From: Legionellaceae bacterium
GTDB taxonomy: Bacteria > Pseudomonadota > Gammaproteobacteria > Legionellales > Legionellaceae
Direction of reading: 5' to 3'
Assembly: GCA_029213075.1 (NCBI GenBank)
Contig: JARGPO010000006.1
Coordinates: forward strand, 108,856-172,855
DNA: 64,000 nt
Shown: one piece after another, positions 56,901 to 64,000 of the stretch
How the letters are laid out: each line of letters opens with the position of its first letter
Numbering within the stretch: the first letter of the stretch is position 1
The notes under the pieces: generated by a model
The model's database searches: none
Seen by the model: the letters and a program-made list of their open reading frames with translations, nothing else
Told to the model about the DNA's origin: nothing
Made by a program: the position numbers and the translations under genes

Positions 56901-57456
56901 TGCTTTATGTCGAATAAAAGCAAAGATATTGGAAGAGATTGATGCAGGTGTTAATCAAGAAAGATCTATTGATTTTGATATTGTGAAAAAGAATATAATT
57001 GAAAAGGTTTCCTCACTTCACGGTCATGATGAATATAAGGCAGGAATAGAGAGCCTTTGTAATTCTCTTCAATCTGATTATATTAGAGATCCTTTTTTAT
57101 CTGGACGTTTGTTGGCCTATATAAATATCCTTGTAGGGGATGGAAAGTCCGCACCAAGTAAAAAGGATTATGATCGTTTTAAAGATAAGTTTTTAGCGCA
57201 ATTACATAGTGAAGACCATATAATGTTAGAGCAAGATAGAGGTTGGTCTGAAAGAAAAACCACCATAATACTTGCTGTTATGACACTTGGTCTAGCAATA
57301 GCAGCCTCATATGCAGTGACGAAACTTGCCACAGGTAGTGCTTATTTATTTTGGGAAACAACTAAAAAACAAGATCTCGTCAACAACATATCTAAACAAG
57401 TGGAGAAAATAGAGCCTGTAAATATTCCAGCAGGGCAACCGCATCTTAATTTTTAA
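53953..57456 (+). CDS. Giant coiled-coil protein with C-terminal membrane helix, effector candidate
   Basis: 1167 residues. Mostly Lys/Glu/Leu/Ser-rich helix, with strong coiled coils at about 440-620 and 700-780. A Ser/Pro-rich spacer lies near 600-665 (VIGKSSTLSRQSSVVDVSGS). One membrane helix (about 1103-1127: TIILAVMTLGLAIAASYAV) is followed by a 40-residue tail. There is no N-terminal signal, so it would be a tail-anchored-like protein, as in host-membrane-inserting effectors (inference). No family recognised. Confidence 0.6.
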   Translation: MNHPEELSRYTDFQDSHLEFTLNAVVNGLDEILAKNKRTVTTQKFGVSDKDVVAKLAHQLRFLRDHILPLFSRGSAPQIEFSNIFTIVKNPISSIKFYDSLSFFKKLSMRIATLIDVSLRVKDSFKIRAGEEVVSGAGYSDLLAEITADRAFVAFESGYEKSDIEIAKSVLAENLKLFMDADSDNKLIANTLNHILPKSHMRIEVLVFFIEIFMNLPDFKSLLGFLNEKFIDEDKSHEFQSMFINVALMIIQDSKESISPELLARIDKITIYYNKQYDLVRSCVEGKIVDVRQRIERIPKLTLGTSQLTNQLFLELQDQYISKFQNIERLASELKSFKSSSLKVLGIVRADGEVEERYLSEKIPAGVSKYIRGERVDFYSVRAEISLLEKLLLKAETDLSYEYFSCKHDIENIHSQEVDDAYLDFSSQFRQIEKYDNVFENDENKTLIQNLNEKISKKKLERDNLIKLLSELDLKIKNLRENGSQLGMDNSILVVLQEVQYKISQLLKMVDLHMAEMKDEIRDKGLPLDESLENAQKLLQDKLKLKNSLNEEKEKAEQEGEAEISDLRLSFDAQLKEKKLWLDIMQQYQSRFFAQNEGEELGELKPSATVIGKSSTLSRQSSVVDVSGSSKMAVGAPPERVLKRGLSMPSMPFSSTNPSAITFEKIKTWLITLNQKIDGPEVTPLDLKNILGDTSESKSPKGVTADSLRERITSTEKAISDLEAELDRKISAINDVVSKSKAELAMLTEEINHLTSQVRELDTHFADARMNKLVAEFISSKPFDTEYYHNLWDKLDDDGLVDHKESLILKFAVLEEQVNSSSDCLARVAQFKQQFKDDVKRRTEVKLKELNDRISSLGGLEAVIDRSVPANKIRNINAYNNYLSESKTLKEFLVRVKNDIGIEMDLEIPDLHFSEINLKTVIVKDEARGLLNRSYSKSIFDFGQKKFVSGLTTKLGMHNTALNEILDEINYGIKNFNSIMFVSALCRIKAKILEEIDAGVNQERSIDFDIVKKNIIEKVSSLHGHDEYKAGIESLCNSLQSDYIRDPFLSGRLLAYINILVGDGKSAPSKKDYDRFKDKFLAQLHSEDHIMLEQDRGWSERKTTIILAVMTLGLAIAASYAVTKLATGSAYLFWETTKKQDLVNNISKQVEKIEPVNIPAGQPHLNF

Positions 57457-57477
57457 CACTTATTCACTGAAAAATTT

Positions 57478-57509
57478 GTCATTGCGAGCTTCTCGATGCT
57501 CGCAATGAC
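57478..57509. repeat. REP-like palindrome after the giant gene
   Basis: gtcattgcgagc (57478-57489) and gctcgcaatgac (57498-57509) form a perfect 12-bp hairpin. The gtcattgcgag core resembles dispersed palindromes common in Rickettsia and some other intracellular bacteria. It could also act as terminator of the gene ending at 57456, though it lacks a T-run. Confidence 0.6.
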
Positions 57510-57676
57510 GACATTTGAGTTGAATTTGCAGCATAAGATACGTTTGCCTTGTCGCTTGGTTTTATTATCATTACTTCTTGCTTCCTTACTCCCAATAACC
57601 AAGCATTCAAGGTGCCTATTTTAAAGTTAAATTGAAAGATCAAAACCATAAGTGTATACTTCATTATCTCTTTAAC

Positions 57677-58114
57677 ATGAATGATGATTTTCCAATGACA
57701 GAAGAACAAATAGCCCACATTATCAAAACTTATTCTTGGCACCAAGTAGATGTAGACGGCCAGGATAATAGAAGAGTTTATTTAGAATCTCGATTTATCA
57801 TTCCTGCTAATATTCAAAGTTATTACTCAAAAAGTTATATACAAAACTCATTTACTGAAGTTATTGGAAAAATTTGCCCTAGTTTGCTGAGTGAGTACAT
57901 TAGCGCATCTATTAATGTCACAATAGGGTGTTCAACAGCGCTCGGAAATGTCAGTCAGCTAGGAGCTTTTAGCTCAGGTTATGTCTCTAGCACTACAGTA
58001 TCAGTCGACATATCTGCAAATTTATTTGAATATGCAAAACAGGCTTTAATGTTAATTGATACAGAAATGTCTAACTTGTCAGATCAAATGGGTATGCAAA
58101 TGAGCCTATCTTGA
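57677..58114 (+). CDS. Small protein of unknown function
   Basis: 145 residues from the ATG at 57677; a TTG at 57632 in the same frame would add 15. It begins acidic (MNDDFPMTEEQIAHII), has a Ser/Thr/Val-rich middle (SSGYVSSTTVSVDISANLF) and ends in a Met-rich helix. No signal peptide or known motif. Neither start has a strong ribosome-binding site. Same direction as the giant gene before it, convergent with the NRPS. Confidence 0.5.
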   Translation: MNDDFPMTEEQIAHIIKTYSWHQVDVDGQDNRRVYLESRFIIPANIQSYYSKSYIQNSFTEVIGKICPSLLSEYISASINVTIGCSTALGNVSQLGAFSSGYVSSTTVSVDISANLFEYAKQALMLIDTEMSNLSDQMGMQMSLS

Positions 58115-58223
58115 CTTAAGAAATGGCTACTCACCTTGTAAAGATCCCACTGACCGAGAAAAGAGCCTACTTCCCGAAAAAATAAAAAATATACAGATAC
58201 AAAATATGTGCTGGATATATTTA

Positions 58224-61200
58224 TTATTTTAAAACACGCAACATTTCTTTGCCTAAATTCTCTCTAAACTCTGGTTTGAGATTGGCTGAAATCACTAAAA
58301 ATGCTTGATTGTTGGTTGAGTCTCTAAATAAACACACATCTAATACTCCATTAATAGCTAGGATATCCTTTTCTTGGATGGGTGTAGGCTTGCATTTTGC
58401 ACCGAACAGATTTTTGGTTTTTTGTAAGAAAAAATTATCCCAAATATTTATATTTATAAGATACCCATGCTCTTTATCAATAGCGGCCAGGCGTTTGCAA
58501 GCCCTTATTATTGGTAATGTTAGGTTATGTGGATGTTTTGATAATTTACAATATATTCTTGCAATCAAAGAAATTAGCATGGACTTTATTTTATTATCGG
58601 ATGATTTGAGTCTTCCAACAGATGCGAGCTTAATGATGCTGGAGGCGTATTGATAATAGGATGTCTCTGTTACACATTGTTGGACTTGTTTAGACAGTTC
58701 AGCAAGATTAGGTATATTACGCATATTTATTTTAACAGGCTGGGACTTTAAAAAGCAGCCAATGACTGCGTCATAGCATGGGTCATCACGAGATGACTTT
58801 ACCGTGTTAATAAAAATATTGTTCGGTATTTGCATAGTGTTTCCACAAATATTATATATAGCCTTACTAATAGCTGCGCATAATAAATCATTTAGTGTTA
58901 CGGTATTTGTTATGCAGATTTCTTTCCAATGATTTATTTGCGTATTACTTATCGGAAAATAACTTGAAAATGAGTAATTGGACTGCTGGTTGTTTTCAAT
59001 AATATATTGCTTTGGGAACGGGATTAGTTCTGTATCTTTGAAATAGCTTCGCCAGAAAACCTCATCTTTTTTTAGTGAAGATTGTATTAAATTGTGTTCG
59101 TTGCGTGCATATAATTCAAATGGATTAGAATCTATAGTAATTTCTTTGCTAGTATTTTGGCAATATAATGTGTAAACATTAGATAACTGTTGGAAGAATA
59201 TTTCTAATGATTGTTGGTCAGCTATCATATGTGGAATGCCAATTTGAATCTCTATTAAGTTATCTTTTAGATGAAATAATTTAGCAATTATTAAAGGTTT
59301 ATTTTTTTGCCAAGAATGATGTTCTGATATTTCATTCATAGATTTATATAAATGTGACTCTGTGTTGTTACAATCAAGATGTAGTAGTGATTCTTCAATC
59401 CAATTGGCTACTTCGTTATTTTTTTTTCTTTTTTGGATTGGAAAGAATGAATTAAAAGAATATGAAAAAACATCATGTTTTTGAACTAAGTATTTTAATG
59501 ACAAACTTAGTGCATCTATATTTAAAGGACCTAATAAACGCCTCCTCTCGACGACATTTAACTTTGTAACATCTGGTTTAAATAAATTAGCAATCCATAA
59601 GACTAATTGAAAATCCGTTAATGGCATCCAGTCACATCGATTTTGTTGTGTTGTAGAAGTTTTTTGAATTGAGGATGCTGGAGTTACAATTACTAACTCT
59701 GTAAATTCTTTTATGGTTGGGGAGTGATATATATCATGGGCTTGTATTTGCTTTTGATAATGTTTCTGTATTTGGTTAACTATTCTTGCCGCTAGTAATG
59801 AATGCCCACCTAATTCAAAAAAATTATCATCTATACCTATGTTTTCTAAGTTAAGGACTTCTTTCCAGATATTTATTATTGATATTTGCATTGGAGTTAG
59901 AGCGCATGACTCATGCTGGATTTCATTGTTTGGTAGAGAGAGGGCTTTGCGATCTAGTTTTCCACTACTACTTATCGGCAATGATTCTAAATATATAAAT
60001 CTTGTAGGAATCATATAGTTAGGTATTTCTTTTCCAAGTTGAATTTTAAGAGTTTTTTCATCATAACTATTATTAGACGCAACACAAATATATGCTATTA
60101 GTTGCTCATCTGATACACCTACGACACACTCCCTAACACCATGGTTGGATTGAATATGAGCTTCTATGTCTTCAAGCTCAATCCGGTATCCATGGAGTTT
60201 AATTTGATTATCTATTCTGCCAAAAATTATAAACTCACCATTTTCTGTCATACAAGCCACATCACCAGTTCGGTATAACCTATGATTGTTTTTTGTATAT
60301 TCAGATGTAATGAATTTATCCTCTGTTAATCTTTGATGGTTTATGTAACCTTTGGCAAGCCCAACTCCGCTAATATATAACTCACCTTTCATGCCGATTG
60401 GCATTACTCGCATTGATTTATCTAGGATTTGCATTTGCATATTATGGATTGGCTTGCCAATGCTTAAGTTTTCAGTAGACGTGATTTCTTTCATCGAACA
60501 CCAAATTGTCGCCTCAGTTGGCCCATACATATTCCATAGAGTATTAGTTCTTTCTAATAGATTTTTTGCAATGTGCTCAGTTGTTTTTTCACCACCACAC
60601 AATACGACTAAATCTTTTTTACCTCTCCATCCAGAATAGATAAGCATATTCCAAAATGATGGCGTGCCTTGGGATAGGGTAATTGGATAGTTATTTAAGA
60701 TATATTGAATACTCTCAGGATCCTTATGTTCATTTTCTTTAGCCAGAAAAATTGTCTTATTTTGCCAAATTGGTAAATACAGTTCTAATCCAGCAATATC
60801 AAAAGTAATAGTTGTAGTTGCAAGCAGCATTTCAGTTGGATTTGTTAGAAAATATTGACTCATGCTCGATAAGAAGTTGTTTAATGATTTGTTTGAAATA
60901 CTAACACCTTTGGGGGTTCCTGTAGATCCAGATGTGTATATGATATAGGCAATAGCATTCTTTGATGGCATTGGTTGTTCATAGATAGTATTAATATCGG
61001 CTCGGCCTATTTGTTCTAACTCTTTCAAAGCTGTGACCGTGCATGGAAGAGTCATATAAGATGAGTGATTTGATGTGTCATGAAATAGGGTGGTTGCTTT
61101 ACTATCTTCAATTATTGCCTGTATTCGTTCTAGAGGTGTTTTTAACTCTATAGGAATATAAGGAATTTCAAGCCATTGCAGTGCTAATAAGATGGAAATC

Positions 61201-61454
61201 AAGCGCGGGGTTCTATGTATGCATATTAAAGCTGGCCCATTAATAGATAAAGAAAGAATTCTATTTTTCCACGTCAGCACGTCTTGGTAAAGTTGTTTAT
61301 AAGTCCATGACTCATCAGATGTTTGAATTACAATGGTACTCGGAGAGCTAATAGTGTGCTTGATAAGCATTTCAATCAAGCTATGTTCAAACTCTTGGTT
61401 CGTACCAGAGTTAAATGATAATCTGTTGGGGATTGATGATTTAAACTGAAACAT
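58224..61454 (-). CDS. Single-module non-ribosomal peptide synthetase (A-T-C)
   Basis: 1076 residues. The adenylation domain (about 20-505) has A3 YTSGSTGTPKG near 172, A5 NMYGPTEATIW, A7 LYRTGDVA and A10 SSSGKLDRKAL near 494. A carrier domain has FFELGGHSLLAARIV with the phosphopantetheine Ser near 551. A condensation domain (about 605-1060) has PHMIADQQS near 740 where HHxxxDG is usual: the second His and Asp remain, the first His is Pro and the Gly is Gln. There is no thioesterase. It would activate one amino acid and possibly join it to an amine. Divergent from the decarboxylase gene. Confidence 0.88.
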   Translation of the reverse strand: MFQFKSSIPNRLSFNSGTNQEFEHSLIEMLIKHTISSPSTIVIQTSDESWTYKQLYQDVLTWKNRILSLSINGPALICIHRTPRLISILLALQWLEIPYIPIELKTPLERIQAIIEDSKATTLFHDTSNHSSYMTLPCTVTALKELEQIGRADINTIYEQPMPSKNAIAYIIYTSGSTGTPKGVSISNKSLNNFLSSMSQYFLTNPTEMLLATTTITFDIAGLELYLPIWQNKTIFLAKENEHKDPESIQYILNNYPITLSQGTPSFWNMLIYSGWRGKKDLVVLCGGEKTTEHIAKNLLERTNTLWNMYGPTEATIWCSMKEITSTENLSIGKPIHNMQMQILDKSMRVMPIGMKGELYISGVGLAKGYINHQRLTEDKFITSEYTKNNHRLYRTGDVACMTENGEFIIFGRIDNQIKLHGYRIELEDIEAHIQSNHGVRECVVGVSDEQLIAYICVASNNSYDEKTLKIQLGKEIPNYMIPTRFIYLESLPISSSGKLDRKALSLPNNEIQHESCALTPMQISIINIWKEVLNLENIGIDDNFFELGGHSLLAARIVNQIQKHYQKQIQAHDIYHSPTIKEFTELVIVTPASSIQKTSTTQQNRCDWMPLTDFQLVLWIANLFKPDVTKLNVVERRRLLGPLNIDALSLSLKYLVQKHDVFSYSFNSFFPIQKRKKNNEVANWIEESLLHLDCNNTESHLYKSMNEISEHHSWQKNKPLIIAKLFHLKDNLIEIQIGIPHMIADQQSLEIFFQQLSNVYTLYCQNTSKEITIDSNPFELYARNEHNLIQSSLKKDEVFWRSYFKDTELIPFPKQYIIENNQQSNYSFSSYFPISNTQINHWKEICITNTVTLNDLLCAAISKAIYNICGNTMQIPNNIFINTVKSSRDDPCYDAVIGCFLKSQPVKINMRNIPNLAELSKQVQQCVTETSYYQYASSIIKLASVGRLKSSDNKIKSMLISLIARIYCKLSKHPHNLTLPIIRACKRLAAIDKEHGYLININIWDNFFLQKTKNLFGAKCKPTPIQEKDILAINGVLDVCLFRDSTNNQAFLVISANLKPEFRENLGKEMLRVLK

Positions 61455-61522
61455 AGCTCATAGATTGAGAAAGTTATATTAAATATATAGATTAATTGTG
61501 GCTATTTAGCCAATCAGTTTAT

Positions 61523-61550
61523 TTGAGTTTCAACGAAATACGACTAATAT
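61523..61550 (+). promoter_or_regulatory. Candidate promoter for the decarboxylase gene
   Basis: TTGAGT (61523-61528) and TAATAT (61545-61550), spacer 16, lie 35 bases before the ATG in the 130-base divergent gap. An imperfect palindrome tggctatttagcca lies just upstream at about 61499-61512. Found by eye. Confidence 0.35.
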
Positions 61551-61584
61551 TAATGAAGAGCCTGTTAATCAATTGGTAATTTAA

Positions 61585-62967
61585 ATGATTAGTAAAAAAA
61601 ATAAAGATAAACAAAGATTTGACTCAGTATCAACCTATGCCAGTCGTTATGATTTGGATGACTTTAATTTAACTACTTTTAATCAAGAAGGAATCCCAGC
61701 CTCGGTAGTTGGTCAACTTATTAAGGATGAGCTCAATCTAGAAGGAGTTCCTTTATTAAACCTTGCAAGTTTTGTTACAACTTGGATGGAGCCTGAGGCA
61801 GATGAACTAATCATGCAGTCTATTAATAAAAATTTTATAGATCATGATGAATACCCAGAAGTTGAAAAACTCCATAATCGCTGTGTACATATGTTAGCGG
61901 ATTTATTACACGCTCCAAAAGATGCAGAATATGTTGGAACGGCAACTGTTGGCTCATCGGAGGCAATTATGCTGGCCGGACTTGCTCATAAATTTAATTG
62001 GCGAAATCGACAAAAAGCATCTGGGCGTGATTTTTCTAAACCTAATATAATTATGGGTTCAGATGTGCAAATATGTTGGGAGAAATTCGCTAGATATTTT
62101 GATGTTGAGGCCAAAGTAATTCCTATTGAAGAAGGGCAATATATAATTACTGCAGAGCAGGTTCGTTCATTAATTGATGAAAATACTATTTGTGTAGCCG
62201 TTATTCTAGGCACTACTTTTACCGGAGAATACGATGAAATAGAAGAAATTAATAAGTTATTACTAGATGTTAAAAAAACCAAGAATTTAGATATTCCAAT
62301 ACATGTTGACGCTGCAAGTGGTGGCTTTATTTCAATGTTTATTGATGATGGTATTGCTTGGGATTTTGAATTGGAGCAAGTTAAATCTATTAATTTGTCT
62401 GGTCATAAATATGGTTTGGTTTATCCAGGAATAGGCTGGCTTGTATTTAAAGATGAGTCTGTTGTACCTAAAGAACTAGTTTTTGATGTTAATTATTTAG
62501 GTGGAAGTATGCCGACTTATACTCTGAATTTCTCGCGAGGAAGCTCAATGATTGTAGCTCAGTATTATAATTTTCTACGTCTTGGTTTAGACGGATATAA
62601 AAGAATAGTTAATAATATGATGCGAGTGAGTGATGAAATTGTTAAAGGTTTAGATGAGCTAGAAGTATTTACTTTGTTAGGTACAAGGCGAATGGAGCCG
62701 GTGGTTAGTTTTAAACTTAAAGAAAATCTACCTTATACAGTGTTTGATATTTCAAATGCACTACGTTCCCATGGTTGGATAGTTCCAGCTTATACTATGC
62801 CTGAAAATGCTAACCACATAGCCTCATTGCGAGTTGTTGTTAAAGAAAATTTAAGTCTAACTCTCGCCAAAGAGTTTCTACTTTCTATAAGAAAAGTTAT
62901 AGACCAACTAAGCTCTGGTGGAAAATCTGATAGTCAGCAGAATTCAGGAAAAAATATTACACATTAG
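61585..62967 (+). CDS. gadB: Glutamate-decarboxylase-family PLP enzyme
   Basis: 460 residues, close to bacterial GadB (466). GTATVGSSEAIMLAGLA is the substrate/cofactor region, HVDAASGGFISMF holds the PLP-binding Asp, and INLSGHKYGLVYPG holds the Schiff-base Lys275. It would convert glutamate to GABA, consuming a proton; specificity is inferred from the family. It may serve acid resistance or supply an amine to the divergent NRPS. Its stop lies at the very edge of the IS5-family element, so the last residues may be altered. Confidence 0.85.
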   Translation: MISKKNKDKQRFDSVSTYASRYDLDDFNLTTFNQEGIPASVVGQLIKDELNLEGVPLLNLASFVTTWMEPEADELIMQSINKNFIDHDEYPEVEKLHNRCVHMLADLLHAPKDAEYVGTATVGSSEAIMLAGLAHKFNWRNRQKASGRDFSKPNIIMGSDVQICWEKFARYFDVEAKVIPIEEGQYIITAEQVRSLIDENTICVAVILGTTFTGEYDEIEEINKLLLDVKKTKNLDIPIHVDAASGGFISMFIDDGIAWDFELEQVKSINLSGHKYGLVYPGIGWLVFKDESVVPKELVFDVNYLGGSMPTYTLNFSRGSSMIVAQYYNFLRLGLDGYKRIVNNMMRVSDEIVKGLDELEVFTLLGTRRMEPVVSFKLKENLPYTVFDISNALRSHGWIVPAYTMPENANHIASLRVVVKENLSLTLAKEFLLSIRKVIDQLSSGGKSDSQQNSGKNITH

Positions 62968-63850
62968 ACCTCTTTCGAAACTATCAAATTAATTAATTTT
63001 CTGTTAAAAAGACTCCATAACAAGGAGCTGTAATGAAATACCCTCAAATTCAAGGATTAGAAGACGAAAAGTTCCTTCGGCTTACTGGTGTGAAACGCAG
63101 TACGTTTGAAAAAATGATAAGCGTTTTAAAAGAAGCAGATATTAAGAAAAAAGCGCAAGGAGGTCGAAAGAACAAACTATGCATAGAAGATCAACTACTT
63201 ATGGCTCTGGAACATATTCGTGAATACCGCACTTATTTTCATGCGAGTCAAAGTTATGGGGTTAGTGAAAGTAGTGCTTATAAAACGATTAAGTTGGTAG
63301 AAGATACGCTAATAAAACACCCTGATTTTTCTTTGCCTGGCCGTAAAGCACTTTTAAAAAGTGATATGGAATATGAGTTGGTTCTGATTGACGCTACAGA
63401 AAGCCCGATAGAGCGCCCAAAAAAAGTTCTATTCAGGAAAAAAGAAAAGACATACGTTAAAAACTCAGCTGATTGTGGATAAGAAAAGCAGTTATTTGTA
63501 CAGCTTTAACAAATGGAAAGCGTCATGACTTTAGATTATTCAAGGAATCAGGAGTACGACTACTGTCTGAAATTAAAGCACTTGCGGATACTGGTTATCA
63601 AGGTATAAACAAGCTGCATGCCAATGCTGAATTGCCAAAGAAAAAATCAAAGAAAAATCCCCTAACAAAAGAAGATAAACGTAAAAATCAGTTGTTATCC
63701 AGCGAACGTGTACTTAATGAAAATGTGATCGGCATGCTCAAGAGATTTAAAATCATAGCAGAGCGATACAGAAACAGGCGAAAGCAATTTGGCCTAAGAT
63801 TTAACTTAATCGCAGCAATTTACAACAGTATATGGACTTAATCCTTTTTA
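62966..63850 (+). mobile_element. IS5-family insertion sequence, degenerate
   Basis: The left end appears to be gacctctttcgaaact, directly at the gadB stop, a sequence typical of IS5-group ends. A matching right end (agtttcgaaagaggtc) is not seen before the IS1-like gene, so the right boundary is approximate. The transposase inside is broken. Confidence 0.65.
63033..63841 (+). pseudogene. IS5-family transposase broken by two frameshifts
   Basis: CAAGGAG precedes the ATG. Frame 1 (63033-63482) carries the N-terminal helix-turn-helix region and LVLIDATESPIERPKK with the first DDE Asp. The match then moves for about 11 codons into another frame (LKTQLIVDKKS) and into a third (VICTALTNGKRHDFRLFKES with ALADTGYQGI), which runs to 63841. 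Two small indels explain it. Both shifts have the same sign, so a single programmed slip cannot rescue it. Confidence 0.85.
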
Positions 63851-63874
63851 AAATTTTTTAAAGGAATGAAATAA

Positions 63875-64000
63875 ATGGCGGTGGTTTTCGTGAAATGTCC
63901 TTCATGCAAAGAAGATAATGTCATTAAATTCGGTACAAATGCAGCCGGTAAACAGCGATAAAAATGTAAAAGTGTAGATTGTGATAAAAACAATTTTTTA
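63875..64000 (+). pseudogene. IS1-family insA fragment with a premature stop, cut by the window end
   Basis: From the ATG at 63875 (AAGGA upstream) the frame reads MAVVFVKCPSCKEDNVIKFG, like the zinc-ribbon start of IS1 InsA, then stops at a TAA (63959-63961) where the family has Tyr. The match goes on after the stop (KCKSVDCDKNNF), keeping the paired cysteines, so a single-base change disabled it unless there is readthrough. Confidence 0.7.

Noticed and set aside
57479..57745. 88-codon minus-strand frame over the REP palindrome
   Set aside because: It overlaps the start of the better plus-strand gene and its N-terminal part is antisense of that gene; its end is just the palindrome read through.
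58309..58653. 114-codon plus-strand frame antisense to the NRPS
   Set aside because: Shadow of the condensation domain; no ribosome-binding site or recognisable sequence.
58224..61454. Prediction of the amino acid activated by the adenylation domain
   Set aside because: The pocket residues between motifs A4 and A5 could not be aligned by eye with enough certainty to name a substrate.
63033..63841. IS5 transposase expressed by one programmed frameshift
   Set aside because: The family match passes through three frames with two shifts of the same sign, so one slip cannot restore it.
1..64000. tRNA or rRNA genes
   Set aside because: No cloverleaf-like stretch with a TTC-loop motif was seen in the intergenic regions; a tRNAscan run would be needed to be sure.

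Overview
This window is AT-rich chromosomal DNA of a gammaproteobacterium. The housekeeping genes (queC, ssb, yajQ, a nuo operon of gammaproteobacterial order, the phr/TIGR01777/FAD-oxidoreductase group), the HigBA module and the giant coiled-coil ORFs suggest a host-associated member near Legionellales or Coxiellaceae. That placement is inference; no rRNA or tRNA gene was seen that would fix the taxon.

Layout. 1-2000: the 3' end of a large coiled-coil protein and a higBA toxin-antitoxin pair. 2180-4682: queC, a GIN-domain lipoprotein and a TauE/SafE exporter. 4758-9867: a CHASE2 adenylate cyclase, an MBL-fold hydrolase and a cyclic-nucleotide-binding patatin lipase, which look like a possible cAMP signalling neighbourhood. 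9930-13913: ssb, a short site-2 protease, yajQ and a SulP transporter. 14115-23419: nuoABCDEFGHIJ, which stops after nuoJ at a strong terminator; nuoKLMN are not in the window. 23568-25450: a small secreted protein, a decayed IS4-family transposase and a tandem array of about 185-bp structured repeats. 25595-29287: photolyase and two partner oxidoreductase genes. 29308-31886: a membrane protein split by a frameshift at an A7 tract, an HPRT-like protein with coiled-coil extensions, and one more copy of the structured repeat. 32010-47045: a surface-glycan cluster containing a methyltransferase, GT2, a flippase-like protein, three nucleotide-sugar enzymes, a Gfo/Idh oxidoreductase, a heptose-phosphate-type kinase, a nucleotidyltransferase and two tandem 1060-1074-residue YfhO-like membrane proteins separated by a 164-bp MITE. 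47174-58114: two giant coiled-coil proteins, a divergent HPPD-like protein between them, a second repeat array and a small unknown gene. 58224-62967: a single-module NRPS divergent from a glutamate-decarboxylase-family gene. 62966-64000: a frameshifted IS5-family element followed by the start of a broken IS1-family insA.

The most unusual features are: (1) a dispersed, partly tandem structured repeat family in two subfamilies, whose hairpins keep pairing through compensatory changes; (2) the nuo operon split after nuoJ; (3) a 164-bp TIR element that supplies the stop codon of the upstream gene, with isolated end-like sequences elsewhere; (4) a UDP-sugar-dehydrogenase-family protein without the catalytic cysteine; (5) a divergent HPPD-like protein lying between giant effector-like genes.
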